Assembly: GCF_000275845.1 (NCBI RefSeq)
Contig: NW_006766887.1
Coordinates: forward strand, 340,090 to 404,089
Source: Dichomitus squalens LYAD-421 SS1
Lineage: Eukaryota; Basidiomycota; Agaricomycetes; Polyporales; Polyporaceae
Length of the DNA stretch: 64,000 nt
Direction of reading: 5' to 3'
Each line of letters opens with the position of its first letter. The stretch's first letter is position 1. This document shows positions 1 through 9,675 of the stretch, piece after piece. The translations under genes and the position numbers were made by a program. The notes beneath the pieces were generated by a model, which ran no database searches, was not told where the DNA came from, and saw nothing but the letters and a program-made list of their open reading frames with translations.

Positions 1-180
1 AGTACCCCTGGCGCCCAGACACCTAGACCCTGCTGATACATTATCGCTACATCTCGGTAATCTACGACCACTTCATTGTCTCGGCTCCTGCTTACTGCCT
101 GCCCATACGTATTATATTGTATCGCATAGCGTAGAAGTCGATTTTAATGGTATTTTTCATTTACATGCATACTTATCCTA

Positions 181-810
181 AGGTCGCTCCCGCAAGTTTG
201 GGGTATTGAGGCCTTCGCGGCGCTGCTGCTCATCCCACCTTGTATGGGGACGAATAGCAGGAGGAAGACAACGTCCGTAAAGACCATCATCGGGGTGCCA
301 GCATCAGCAGATGTCAGAGGGAAGAATACCCAACACCCTGCTGCAAAGATTGGCTACTTCGCGCAACATCATGTCGACGAGCTCCACCAGTACCCTGCTC
401 TGCTCTCTCCTTCATAGAGGAGAGGAATCCGGAGTGCGCGGAGCAAGCGATTCCATGCGCACCTGGCAAGTACAGGATCAGAGCCAACGCTCTCCAGCCT
501 GGCGCTCCCTAAGCGGGAGCTAGATGGTTCCCATCGTGTTCGCTTTGGCGACGTTCAGGTCGTCTCCCCAGTTTCTTCAAGTTGTCTTGGACGAGCCGAC
601 GGACCACCTCAACTACCTGACGACAGAGGCACTTTGGAGATGGAGGCGTTATTGATAATTGGGCACAGTGCACATCGTAACCCATGACCAGTCCTTTGTC
701 TCCAAGGCAGCTGAGCAGGTTTATGCAGTAGGGAAAGGTCAATTAGTGTACTTAGAGGGAGGCATGGAGGAGTACATCATATTGTATCGGAAAAGCGATC
801 TCAAGTGACA
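181..810 (+). pseudogene. Decayed ABC-F (GCN20/ABCF3-like) ATPase fragment
   Basis: Remnant of an ABC-F protein, a soluble twin-ATPase family that acts on ribosomes. In one frame from 241 a degraded Walker A reads GTNSRRKTTSVKTIIG (family form GxNGAGKTT). About 30 codons later comes IGYFAQHHVDEL, the conserved Q-loop segment. Past a stop near 420, a shifted frame gives the Walker B and D-loop as VLDEPTDHLNYLTTEAL (579-630). Two stops later the H-switch appears as HIVTHDQSFV (669-698). The signature LSGGQ is unreadable, only ALPKREL or SLSGS around 505-525. Motif order and spacing are those of one nucleotide-binding domain, but at least two frame changes and several stops break it. It may extend left of the window. 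The motif identification is firm; the choice of GCN20/ABCF3 over other ABC-F members is inferred from the QHHVDEL string. Confidence 0.72.
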
Positions 811-1467
811 ACTGCATTGGGCTTGTATGTTATTTTGTGATATGACTAGATGAGGGCTCGCCGATTGCACTAGACAGATGTTGTGTGCAATTACCTACTA
901 CCGCTGATTGAGGACGGCGGAAGCTGTTTCTTCGAGCTGATTTACATTCGCCAGTGGCAGGGTTCGTGCCATTAGTCTCATATATTCCGTAGACAACACG
1001 ATACTATACGTGGACGCGTCAATGGCTTGTATCTAGTGTTGCCACGAACTAGTATGTACGTGCACCCCTTTGCGCTGGCACAAGAAATTCGCAAAAGGCG
1101 CCAGGGGGATCTAGCGGCAATCAGCAGTGCCTTGCTTGGCCAGATCATGTGATCCCCGGAGTCCGGCGGAGTCCGCCAGACTCGCTGGACTCAACGGTCT
1201 CGATGTTCTCCGACGGGTGGGTCTTCGTCGAGGCCGCTTGTTCAAATACCCGTCATGGCCCGTCGGTATTGTGAAATGATCCCCAGGCTTGAGGCTCATT
1301 TCTTTTCCGGTCTCCGAGCTCCTCCTTCTCTCTGAAATTGAGCTCGGCCGCTATTCTGCACTTCCTTGGAGTGTGAATATATCAGGGAGGGCTCTAGGAA
1401 GGCTCGCGTTTGTTACTCCTGGCAGAAGCTGACGTTGTGCGGTTCCTTTGGTGGTCGTGTGACCAAG
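811..1467. other. Intergenic stretch, no gene seen
   Basis: Between the ABC-F remnant and the first PQ-loop gene. The open frames are short and low in fungal-like content. The last 200 bases should hold the promoter and 5' leader of the PQ-loop gene, but I see no clear motif. Confidence 0.4.
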
Positions 1468-2677
1468 ATGCCTGTTAATCATGCAGCGGAGAATGTGCTC
1501 GGAACCATGGGTTTGTTTTGCTTCCGCCTCCACTAACTTCAGTAATGACGCTACGCTGACACAACGGATTGCAGGCACCATATGCTGGACCGTCCAGCTG
1601 CTGCCACAGCTGTGGCACACATACCGGTCAAAGTCTGTAGAGGGCCTGTCCGAGATTTTCATGTATGTTCTCGTTCTCTAACTTCGACAACGAAATACTG
1701 ACGTCTTCCGTGATCCCCTACAGGCTAGCATGCGGCATCGCGGGCGCAACTCTAGGAACATACTCTGTCGTACAGAACCTGAATATTCCCCTGATCTTGC
1801 AACCGCAACTATTCGGCGTGCTTTGTCTCGTCTCCTGGGCGCAGGTCCGTATCATCCCGCTCATGCTCACGAGTTGAGAGGGACCGGTACTGATGTGCTC
1901 CGTTCACCGCAGTGTCAGTATTATGGACACAAACGGTCACGAACAACAGCTGTGGCGATGTACATCGCGGCCGTCGTTCTGTTGGGGGGCTTCGAGGTCG
2001 GGATGATATACGCCGTCAGAGTAAGCCGGTTCAAAACGCTCTGCACAGCCCATGTTCCCCTAATTTGAATCTTCAAGCCGTCATATAAAGCTGGGAACAT
2101 GGGGCCGACCCAGTTTTTCGGCATATTCAGCACTGTGCTGATATCGTGCGGATTGCTGTACGTCGATACCCGTGCGCCCGTTCATACAACGATGCAGCTG
2201 ACTGTGATACTGATGTGCAGGCCTCAGTACTACGAAATCTACAAATACAAGGAGGTTATTGGGATCTCCCTTTTGTTCATGACTGTAGATGCTCTCGGAG
2301 GCGTTTTCAACGACCTCTCGCTAGCCTTCAAGGGAGACTTCGACGTCGTCGCTGGAATCACGTACTCGCTTGTGGTGGTACGTCTGACAACTGACCCTGT
2401 GAGCCGGTGCGCTGAAGAAGTCTGTCTGCAGGTGCTCGATGGCGGCATCCTTCTCCTCGCACTGATCTTGAACCCGATTGCGAAGCGCAGACGCAAACGT
2501 CTCGCTGCTGAGGATACGGCGGCATCGGACGTGGAGACACCTGCAGATACTAGTGACGACGGTTCTCGAGCGAGGGTGGAACCAACACAACCTTCAGAAG
2601 ACGAAAAGCAGGAGAGTGCCAACCGCGCAGAAGAAGAGAAGGAAGGAGCGACATCTGTCGAGAACCGTGACGCATGA
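1468..2677 (+). CDS. PQ-loop repeat membrane protein, copy A
   Basis: Seven-exon gene, about 280 aa: 1468-1510, 1575-1662, 1724-1844, 1913-2020, 2078-2157, 2221-2377, 2432-2677. All junctions keep phase. PQ-loop proteins (PF04193) are seven-helix membrane proteins; known members export cationic amino acids or cystine from vacuoles and lysosomes. The first PQ motif is in WTVQLLPQLWHTYRSKS (exon 2), the second in LLPQYYEIYKYKEV, formed across the exon 5/6 junction. Hydrophobic stretches include GIAGATLGTYSVVQ and AVAMYIAAVVLLGGFEVGMI. The C-terminal tail of about 65 residues follows a basic patch (KRRRKR) and is acidic and Ser/Glu-rich. The last two junctions and the phase at 2157/2221 were chosen because only they restore the PQ motif. 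An inverted paralogue lies at 11909-13221 with the same exon sizes. Substrate unknown. Confidence 0.87.
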
Positions 2678-3367
2678 CAGAGCCATTCCTCTTAGAAGAT
2701 TGTTGACGACCACTTGCGATAGAGACAAGGTTATTTACGGCGACTCGGATCGATGAGACGTCAAGGACGTATCTGGTGTCACGATACGTCGGATGAGTCC
2801 ATCGCAATAATCGTTACAGCCCCACCAAGGATAGATGGAAGCTCGAGTTTGATTAGCTTGCAAGTGGTGAGGCGATAGTTGCAGAACAGCCTTTCGAATG
2901 ACTTGACTTCGAAGCTGCTGAGCCTGGACAAACCTAATCATGCAAACAATTTATTAGGGCGAGTGGTCCCAGTGGATGAAGGAAGCAACGTTTGTGTCCG
3001 AGATGGCGTCGTGCTACGCAAGGGAAGGCTTGGATTCATGAGTAGCTCGCACAGCACATATTCAGGCCACACTGACAGCCGCCAGCTTGGCTGACAGCGC
3101 AATAGGACGCCCGGAGCCTGGGTGCGTTGACCTACTACACCCGACGGCGTTAACGCGCCTGAGGGCACTACGGATATTATAAGATGCAAGGAGCCACTGC
3201 TGAGACCGCCACCACGGTCCAGGCTGTACACCTCGCAGCGAGCCCCCATTCCTCGCGCACCTGTAAATGTAGGTAGGACCGGCCATTGGATGCGATGCCC
3301 AGAACTGACTGATGCTTCATGGCAAGCACAGACAGGTTGGCGTGCATCGTTGGCTTCTCTCATATCG
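2678..3367. other. Intergenic stretch, no convincing gene
   Basis: Holds the 3' end of PQ-loop copy A and the 5' region of the first deoxyribosyltransferase-like gene. A 228-codon antisense frame (3624-2938) overlaps the next gene and looks like a shadow. Confidence 0.4.
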
Positions 3368-3907
3368 ATGTCCACCACGGGGCTTGACTCGTCCACCGCT
3401 GCGACAGAGAAGCCAGTTAGGGTGTACCAAGCTCCAGAGCCTTTGCCTTCGACCCTGGCTAGTCCCTCCGTCTTCCTCGCTGGCACGATAACAGGGACAG
3501 ACTGGCGTGCGGATGTCATCCGGCGGCTAGAGCACCTCCTAAACACCAATCGAAATCCAATCACCCTTCTCAACCCGTTGCGGGAGGACTGGGACAGTAG
3601 CTGGGTGGAGCGCAAGACCGACAAGCGGTTCTGTGAGCAGGTCGCATGGGAGTTGGATGCTCAAAAGCTGGCGGACATGATCGCGATCTACTTGCATCCC
3701 GGCACTCCCTCCCCCATCTCCCTACTCGAGCTCGGCTTATCTGCCCGCGACAAAGGGAAGGTGGTGGTGTGTTGTCCAGATGGATTCCCCAGGAAGGGCA
3801 ATGTGGAGATCGTTTGCGAGCGGTATAAGATCGACCTGGTCGAGACGCTTGAGGAGCTTATCGAAAATATAGCCAAGAAAATAGGCGCTTGTCGTCCGCA
3901 TACGTAG
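3368..3907 (+). CDS. Nucleoside 2-deoxyribosyltransferase-like protein, copy 1
   Basis: Single-exon frame of 179 aa from ATG 3368. The region from about residue 32 to 170 matches the Nuc_deoxyrib_tr_2 fold (PF15891): opening strand PSVFLAGTITG, then CEQVAWELDAQKLADMIAIY, then PISLLELGLSA, whose Glu matches the catalytic-glutamate motif (ELG) of the superfamily, then GNVEIVCERY. The superfamily cleaves or exchanges N-glycosidic bonds of nucleosides; the fungal members' reaction is not established. Compared with copy 2 (4678-5649) it lacks the long disordered N and C termini. It has YLHPGTPSP where copy 2 has FFDPWTKSP, so an Asp at a usually acidic position is His here. The start at 3368 was preferred over the longer frame from 3290 because upstream residues look like leader sequence. 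Tandem duplication with copy 2 is clear. Confidence 0.82.
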   Translation: MSTTGLDSSTAATEKPVRVYQAPEPLPSTLASPSVFLAGTITGTDWRADVIRRLEHLLNTNRNPITLLNPLREDWDSSWVERKTDKRFCEQVAWELDAQKLADMIAIYLHPGTPSPISLLELGLSARDKGKVVVCCPDGFPRKGNVEIVCERYKIDLVETLEELIENIAKKIGACRPHT

Positions 3908-4677
3908 TGCTCTAGATAGTGCTCCATCTCCGTTCGAGTTAACGCCTCTCCATTGTATTGCATCTCACTTTGAGCCCGCACCGGAATAGCCTTCAGGTGC
4001 CCCTCCACTCCTCCAGTTTCATTATTGTGGCAGTGGGGCATGGAGGCGTAGACGTTCAGCAGTGCATACAGCTTCCGCCCCTTGGACCTTCCACGGGAAG
4101 CACAGCCTCAACATGTTGTATTCGATAGACGAGTTTCGTTGGCACCTCAGCCCATGTGTCCTGTCTTGTGGCATCGATAGAAGCGATGAGAGCCTCAGGT
4201 ACGTACTGGCCTCGGCTGTGCATACACACAGTGTCCAAACATGCTATGCAGATCGCCTTCATATAGGCCCGTCACCGTATACTAGAGTTCCGAGTCTCGA
4301 AAGGATGACGAGTCACAGATGCCACTAGTTGCAGTGAAATGATCACGCCCCTTGAAGACGGCTTCGCAACTGCGCCTTCGAAGGTCTATTGTGACGGCCT
4401 CGCCTCGATGTTGCCAGGGCCGCCTCTTCGCCAACATTCTCATCTCCGCCAGCGCACGTCCGGAACGTGCGCCGGCGACAATAAGTAAGTTTGCCAGGAT
4501 GTTCAAGTTTGCGATAAGCGGTGCACCGCTTTGGTCTATCGCTGGGACTATATTAAAGTGGGGCAGGTGAGCCATGTCCTTCCCACTACCGCACAACACC
4601 CCTCGAGCAGCCTCAGCAATCACATCTCCCTCTCACACACCCAACCTCCGCACCACACAATCATCTCAGTTCCATCC
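3908..4677. other. Spacer between tandem paralogues
   Basis: No supported gene. The final 100 bases (from about 4578) are rich in CCTC/CACA pyrimidine runs, typical of a basidiomycete 5' leader just before the ATG at 4678. Confidence 0.4.
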
Positions 4678-5649
4678 ATGACTACTGAAGAGTCTCAGCG
4701 AGTCTCCTCGGAGACACCTCTCCAGACCACCAAAATCACGACTTCTCCGGAGTCTCAGCCCGCTGCTTCAGAGTCTCAGCCCGCTGCTTCAAAGTCTCAG
4801 CCCGTGTCCTCGGAAATACCCCCTCAGACCACCGAGGTCACGGCTCCTGCAAAAGAGGAATGGGAGACACCTCTCGTGATGGGTCCCGAACTCACCGCGC
4901 TTAATGACGTCCTGGAGGAGCTCGTCAAGCAGGACAGGCAGCTCGTAAAGAGATTCCAGGACGCGCGCGAGAAGGCGCTTTACAACACGACCGTGGTCAA
5001 GAACGAGGGCGAAGGCAAACTCAACCCCAGACTCTACACCGCCCCCGAGGAGGTGACACACGTCCGCGGCCCCACCGTCTTCCTTGCGGGGTCCATCGAG
5101 CAGAACACCGCGGTGGCGTGGCAGAACGAGTTCATCCGGCGTCTCGACGGGATCGATTGCACCATCTTCAATCCACGACGGCCAAAATGGAATCCGAACT
5201 TGACCCAGTCGGAGCTGGACCTCATCTTCACGGAGCAGGTCGAGTGGGAGCTCGCATGTCAGGAGAAGGCGGACGTGATCGCGATGTTCTTCGACCCATG
5301 GACCAAGAGCCCGATTACGCTTCTCGAGCTCGGGATCTTCTCGCAGGCGGTCGGAAAGGATGGCCAGAGGAAGCTCATCGTGTATTGCCCCAAGCCCTTC
5401 TGGCGCCAGGGGAACGTGCAAATCGTCTGCAAAGAATACGGCATCCCGCGGGCGAAAACCTTTGACCATCTCGTCGACTTAGTCAAAGCCAAGATCGTAG
5501 AACTACAGGGGCCTCAGGGAGCACAGAAGGAGCAGCAGGAGCAACAGGAAGAGCAACAGCAGGAGGGAGAGCAGCAGCAGCAGGAGGGAGAGCAGCAGCA
5601 GCAGGAGGGAGAGCAGCAGCAGCAGGAGGGAGAGCAGCAGCAAGAGTAG
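4678..5649 (+). CDS. Nucleoside 2-deoxyribosyltransferase-like protein, copy 2, with Glu/Gln tail
   Basis: Single-exon frame of 323 aa from ATG 4678. The N-terminal 60 residues are low complexity with repeated ESQPAAS units. The core domain (about residues 130-275) matches PF15891: TVFLAGSIEQNTAVAWQNEF, then FTEQVEWELACQEKADVIAM, FFDPWTKSPITLLELGIFSQ with the acidic Asp and the ELG glutamate both kept, then GNVQIVCKEYGIP. The last 45 residues are Gln/Glu runs encoded by an in-frame tandem repeat (see 5554-5649). The domain is shared with copy 1 upstream, but the disordered ends are not. Both copies lack introns, unlike most genes here, which might reflect retroposition or transfer from bacteria; this is inference only. 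Function is likely nucleoside or nucleotide base hydrolysis or transfer, substrate unknown. Confidence 0.85.
   Translation: MTTEESQRVSSETPLQTTKITTSPESQPAASESQPAASKSQPVSSEIPPQTTEVTAPAKEEWETPLVMGPELTALNDVLEELVKQDRQLVKRFQDAREKALYNTTVVKNEGEGKLNPRLYTAPEEVTHVRGPTVFLAGSIEQNTAVAWQNEFIRRLDGIDCTIFNPRRPKWNPNLTQSELDLIFTEQVEWELACQEKADVIAMFFDPWTKSPITLLELGIFSQAVGKDGQRKLIVYCPKPFWRQGNVQIVCKEYGIPRAKTFDHLVDLVKAKIVELQGPQGAQKEQQEQQEEQQQEGEQQQQEGEQQQQEGEQQQQEGEQQQE
5554..5649 (+). repeat. In-frame 21-bp tandem repeat encoding EGEQQQQ
   Basis: About four copies of a 21-base unit (gagggagagcagcagcagca) at the 3' end of the second deoxyribosyltransferase-like gene. The unit is a multiple of three, so copy-number change would lengthen or shorten the Glu/Gln tail without a frameshift. 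Confidence 0.9.
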
Positions 5650-6251
5650 AGGACAACGAACAGACTCGCCTGGTGGTTGTAGCCTCGAATGTACGGCGGA
5701 GTCAAGATCTCGGACACGGACTGTGACACTCGCATGTAGTAGTATGTGTTCCTTGTACACGTCGTCGGCAGCTCGGTTGTATCAATGAAGATCGTCTTGA
5801 TTTTGTCTCTATCTGATCGTCCACAATCAATAACATACATATATGAAAATGTCGAGAAAACGCTATATGTGCGACAGGAAATGTACTGCTAGGATCTCTC
5901 AACGAGACGCAAGTCCAATGTCCAAAGCCTACCGAGCCCTTAACGAACGTGTGTCGCGCGCGATCGAAGTGAAGGAGGGACGTGCGAAAGAAGGCGCGCG
6001 CGACAGGGCTAGGAGAGGCGTATACACGGTGGCGGGAAAGTCTGAATGTGAGTGCCAGCGTGCATGTTTGAGGTATATTACGTGTCGTCGGCGGTCCTGG
6101 TAGTCGTGACGACAGCCCGCGCTGCAGTAGGGTAGGGTAAAGATCTAAGCATCCTCTCTCTTGTCCTGTCCTCTCATGGGTATCCAAGTCGTCTTGCTCT
6201 CTCGTTAACTCCTCGTCACGGTCGTAGCACATGTACACGCGGATGCGCCCA
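5650..6251. other. Convergent intergenic region
   Basis: Space between two 3' ends (deoxyribosyltransferase-like gene on plus, Sly41-like gene on minus). No supported gene. Confidence 0.4.
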
Positions 6252-8077
6252 TCATGCGACCGCGACGGCCCGCCTTGGAGGAGCCTCCGTGCGCTGATGG
6301 TTGGCAGCGACTGATGCTCGCCTCTGCCGTGGGGTCCACGGGGTGTTAGGGGTTTGGTGGACCGCGCTGGAAGGAGGCGAATCTAATGATGGGGGCGGCG
6401 ATGGGTATGAATCCACTGGTGAAGCGGCGTTACCCGGTTTTGTCGCAGGCGGGGGAGTGATCTTGATGTGAAGGTTGTGTTGCGGGTGTGACCGGGCGTA
6501 CGATGGAGGAGGCGAACTGTACTGCCCGAATGATAATGATGAAGGCGCGGGCGCGGGTGGATGTGACGCGCGGGGAGGGTGAGAAGAGAGAGCTGGGGTA
6601 CGTCCATACGCCGAAGTCACGCCGACCTCAGCCAGCCCTGAGACGAGCTCGGGTGTAACACTCCGGATCGGCGTAGCCTCGCCATCACTCGAGAGGTCTG
6701 CCTTGGTGGCGGGAAGTGCGAGGTCCCGAGCAGCCTCCACCCTGCGCATCTTGTGCTCACCCTTCTCAACGTCACTCTTCGCGTTGTTGTACATGTACAG
6801 GCCACCGAAAGTCATCGCGATACCGACAGCTTGGACGGGATGGACGGACTGGGAAAACCAGACTATCGCGATGCAGATAACAGCGACACGCTTGATGAGC
6901 GAGGCAATAGAGTAGGTGACGGGGGACGTCGAGGAGAGGATGATGAACGCGATGATGTTCTGCGCGAAGTGGACTGTCCCGTTGGCGATGAGGTAGTATA
7001 TGACTGAGTGCGGGGTCGCATGACCGTGCGTGGGATGCATGACGTGGGTCTCATCCGCGGAGAGGAAGACGGGGAGGTCGTAGTACATCCAGATTGGTAT
7101 CATCAGGAGGAAGGCCATGCTCGACGAGTAGAAGAGGAGATTCAGCTTGTCAAGCTTGTGTGACGACTGGCCACCATTGGAGGGAACGATCTTCTTGAAG
7201 TAGATGTTCTGGGTGACGAAAATGATGGCTGAGCCGAAGGCACAGAGTACACCGACAGCGCTTGACCTGTCCATCTCCATACTGCACGCCAGCATGACTC
7301 CGAGGGTCAGCGGGAGTAGCGAGATGTATGTCTTCGTGGAATAGCTGACGCCAAACAGTAGCGCGTAAGCAGCGACAGTAAACAGCGGAGATAGCGCCTG
7401 TGCATAGCAATGAGATAAACGTTCATCTCCGGGACAATCATGTCGCTTCCGCTAGCACTGGAAAAGGAACTAACCTTGATAGTGTGGACAGTGCTAACGT
7501 GGATACGAGATATGGCCATACTGGAAAAGATATGGCCTCCAACCTGGAAGACACCCATCGGGAAAGTGTTTCGGAAGATGGCCTTATTCGGCATGCGCAA
7601 GTGAGAGAAGCGGACCACCGGACTCATGAATAGCAGGCAATACAGCGCGACGAACCCGAACTGGATGAAGGTGAGGGTGACGGGGTAGCGGAAAGTGGTC
7701 ATAATTGACTTCCCCGTGTTGGACGAGAGGGCGGACGTGGTGTACCAGAGGCAGCACATGAGGATAAAGCGCACCGTGGAAGCCGACGGGACGGAGATCG
7801 TCGACTGGCCCTGGGCGGTGAGCCTGTGCCCACTATGCTGTGACCATTCCACGGACGGGAGACGACGCATGAGGGTGCGCTTGAAACCCCTCATTCGCTG
7901 CGACAATTCGGTCCCTCCCGACGGCTTTTCGTCCAGATGGGTGGGTAGCTCTGATTTAGCACCGAGCAACCTGGCGAGCCAGCTCGTGCTGCCTGAGCGA
8001 CGAGGTCTGTCCGAGTCGAAGGAAGCCCATCCTCTACTGTCATGACGCTGTTGCTGGGCCCAAGACGAGTCGACCAT
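6252..8077 (-). CDS. sly41: Sly41-like triose-phosphate-transporter-family (DMT) membrane protein
   Basis: Two exons, 8077-7475 and 7397-6252, joined by a 77-nt intron at a codon boundary, giving about 582 aa. The TPT/nucleotide-sugar transporter family (PF03151) has ten helices in ER or Golgi membranes. Visible family signatures are FILMCCLWYTTSALSSNTGK (first helix), FPMGVFQVGGHIFSSMAISR, VSTVHTIKALSPLFTVAAYA spanning the splice junction, and SPVTYSIASLIKRVAVI near the last helices, which is close to yeast Sly41. Yeast Sly41 was found as a multicopy suppressor of ER-to-Golgi transport loss. About 90 N-terminal and 170 C-terminal residues are predicted disordered (Pro/Ser-rich), longer than in yeast. 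Substrate is unknown. Convergent with the gene ending at 5649. Confidence 0.88.
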
Positions 8078-8388
8078 AGTGACGAGTACAAGCCGAGGAA
8101 GCAGGCTGCAGATTATATTGGCAAAGTATAGTCGTCTATAAGGGCATGGAGATTAAGAGGGGCCGATAACAAGAAGACAGCGAGCGCGGCCGCTAGACGA
8201 TGGCAGGAAGAAGAAGGGAGAGTGTGCGGAGACGTGCCTGAGCCCGAGCCCTTGTTGCGAAACAGCTCCTGCACAAAACACATCCCAGGCGCCCGCTCTG
8301 TTGACTCCTGTTTGCTCCGTTGCTACATACTGCCTCCGAAGACGACAGATGGAAAACATTTCGATCAGAAAACCTCTCCCAAAATCTG

Positions 8389-8397
8389 CCAGTTCCT
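8389..8397. repeat. Left 9-bp target-site duplication
   Basis: CCAGTTCCT directly abuts the left end of the 849-bp element; an identical copy abuts the right end at 9247-9255. Confidence 0.8.
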
Positions 8398-8514
8398 TAG
8401 TCTCGTGACCAGACGTTCGGAGCTCCAAGCGGGAACGAAAAATCGGAGGTTCCCGAGCACCTTAACGTCTGGTGGCTTTACCCCCGTGACTCCCCGCTCG
8501 GTGACCTATGTGAC
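8398..8514 (+). repeat. Left terminal repeat with nested hairpin
   Basis: Contains CCAGACGTT (8409-8417) pairing with AACGTCTGG (8464-8472). Inside that, GGAGCTC can pair with GAGCACC with one mismatch, and GGGAAC (8431-8436) with GTTCCC (8449-8454), around the loop GAAAAATCGGAG. A 42-base tail follows the hairpin. Confidence 0.85.
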
Positions 8515-9129
8515 CTCCCTGCCCTCTCTCCGGGAGTCCGAGCTGTCCTTGCGTGCGCGCCTGCATGCTTATCTCCCGCCATCTTTGAGCTGCGCTGAGC
8601 CTACTCTGCACTACTTATGATATCTGCAAGCAGTCAATCCCCCTGTAATCCTCTGTCTCTGTTATAGGCAATACACTGTGACTTCTCTTTGTGTGCGCAA
8701 CCCGATAACATAATGCGTCTGAATTCAGGAGTGTGATGCACCTATTGCCGTGTCCACTGATGCCCGTCACCTTGGGCTTGTACCCCTTTGAGGTTTCCTT
8801 CTCTTCTATGGGAGTATCATCACTCAGATCTGCACTCTGTCCAGCACCAGAGTAATATCACCAGCGGTGGTTGAACTCCTATCAATTCCATCACAGGTTG
8901 TAGCGGGTAATTTCGAGGGGGGCGGGCATCATGGGAAGAGGCATCCTTAGCAATGATATCATGCATCTCTCGCAGGGTGCTCTACAATACGTGTGGACGA
9001 GCGCGCACCACGCAAGGGGTTCATGGTCAGTAGCTCGAGCGACTGCATGGTCGTCTACAGCAGGCCGCCACATCGCACACTGAGGGCGACCTCCGGCTTT
9101 CTCGGACTGCCCCAAATGGGTGTCGATAT

Positions 9130-9246
9130 GTCACACAGGTCACCGAGCGGGGAGTCACGGGGGTAAAGCCACCAGACGTTCGAGTGTCCGGATGCCCCCG
9201 ATTTTTCGCATCCGCTTCACACTCCGAACGTCTGGTCACGAGACTA
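9130..9246 (-). repeat. Right terminal repeat with nested hairpin, arms changed in step
   Basis: Inverted copy of the left terminus. The outer stem CCAGACGTT (9172-9180) / AACGTCTGG (9227-9235) is unchanged. The inner stems are GAGTGT (9182-9187) / ACACTC (9219-9224) and GGATGC (9190-9195) / GCATCC (9208-9213). These differ from the left end in both arms but remain complementary. Confidence 0.85.
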
Positions 9247-9255
9247 CCAGTTCCT
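9247..9255. repeat. Right 9-bp target-site duplication
   Basis: Second copy of CCAGTTCCT, matching 8389-8397 exactly. Confidence 0.8.
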
Positions 9256-9675
9256 GCCCTTCGCTTGAACTTGGTCGATGTGACACACACAGATGGGGGG
9301 GACATACATCGGCCGAGATATGTCGCTAGGCTGCTCATTCAAACTGCTTCCGTACATGCTGGCGCAACGCCCGTTGGACAGGAACGTTCTGCGAAGTTTA
9401 CGAGGACCACTTTACTTAGCAGCTCGGGACGAGCCCGCCGACGAACGGCCACAAGGCACAGCGTAATGACGGACGTTTCTGGTGGTTTCTGTTTTGCAAG
9501 TGACGTAAGACCGTGTCGTTTGTGAGGCCAAGGTGCCGTGCCCAGAACCGTCTTTGCTGCCTATCGCGACTGCACGATCGTCGTGGCTCCTATCTGGCTA
9601 ATTGAACGGCGATGAGGGTACCCCACATCGACAGTTTACGGTACGTCCACATGCACCTGCCATCCCATGATGCAG
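9256..9675. other. Intergenic stretch, no gene seen
   Basis: Between the mobile element and the 3' end of the F-box/LRR gene. Nothing supported. Confidence 0.4.

Larger units (their letters stand above)
8398..9246. mobile_element. Non-autonomous Mutator-like element with 117-bp terminal inverted repeats
   Basis: The termini 8398-8514 and 9130-9246 are inverted copies, 117 bases each: about 25 and 51 identical or nearly identical bases flank a 41-base variable centre. The outer ends are TAGTCTCGTGACC / GGTCACGAGACTA. The element is bracketed by a perfect 9-bp direct repeat, CCAGTTCCT. Long terminal repeats plus a 9-bp duplication are the marks of Mutator (MULE) elements. The 615-bp interior has no frame resembling a MULE transposase, so it would need an enzyme from elsewhere. 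Each terminus also contains its own nested hairpin. A Mutator assignment from TIR length and duplication size alone is inference. Confidence 0.72.

Noticed and set aside
2938..3624. 228-codon minus-strand frame upstream of the first deoxyribosyltransferase-like gene
   Set aside because: Half of it is antisense to that gene, and the rest is compositionally random.
4789..5469. 226-codon antisense frame in the second deoxyribosyltransferase-like gene
   Set aside because: Overlaps the conserved domain entirely; no family features.
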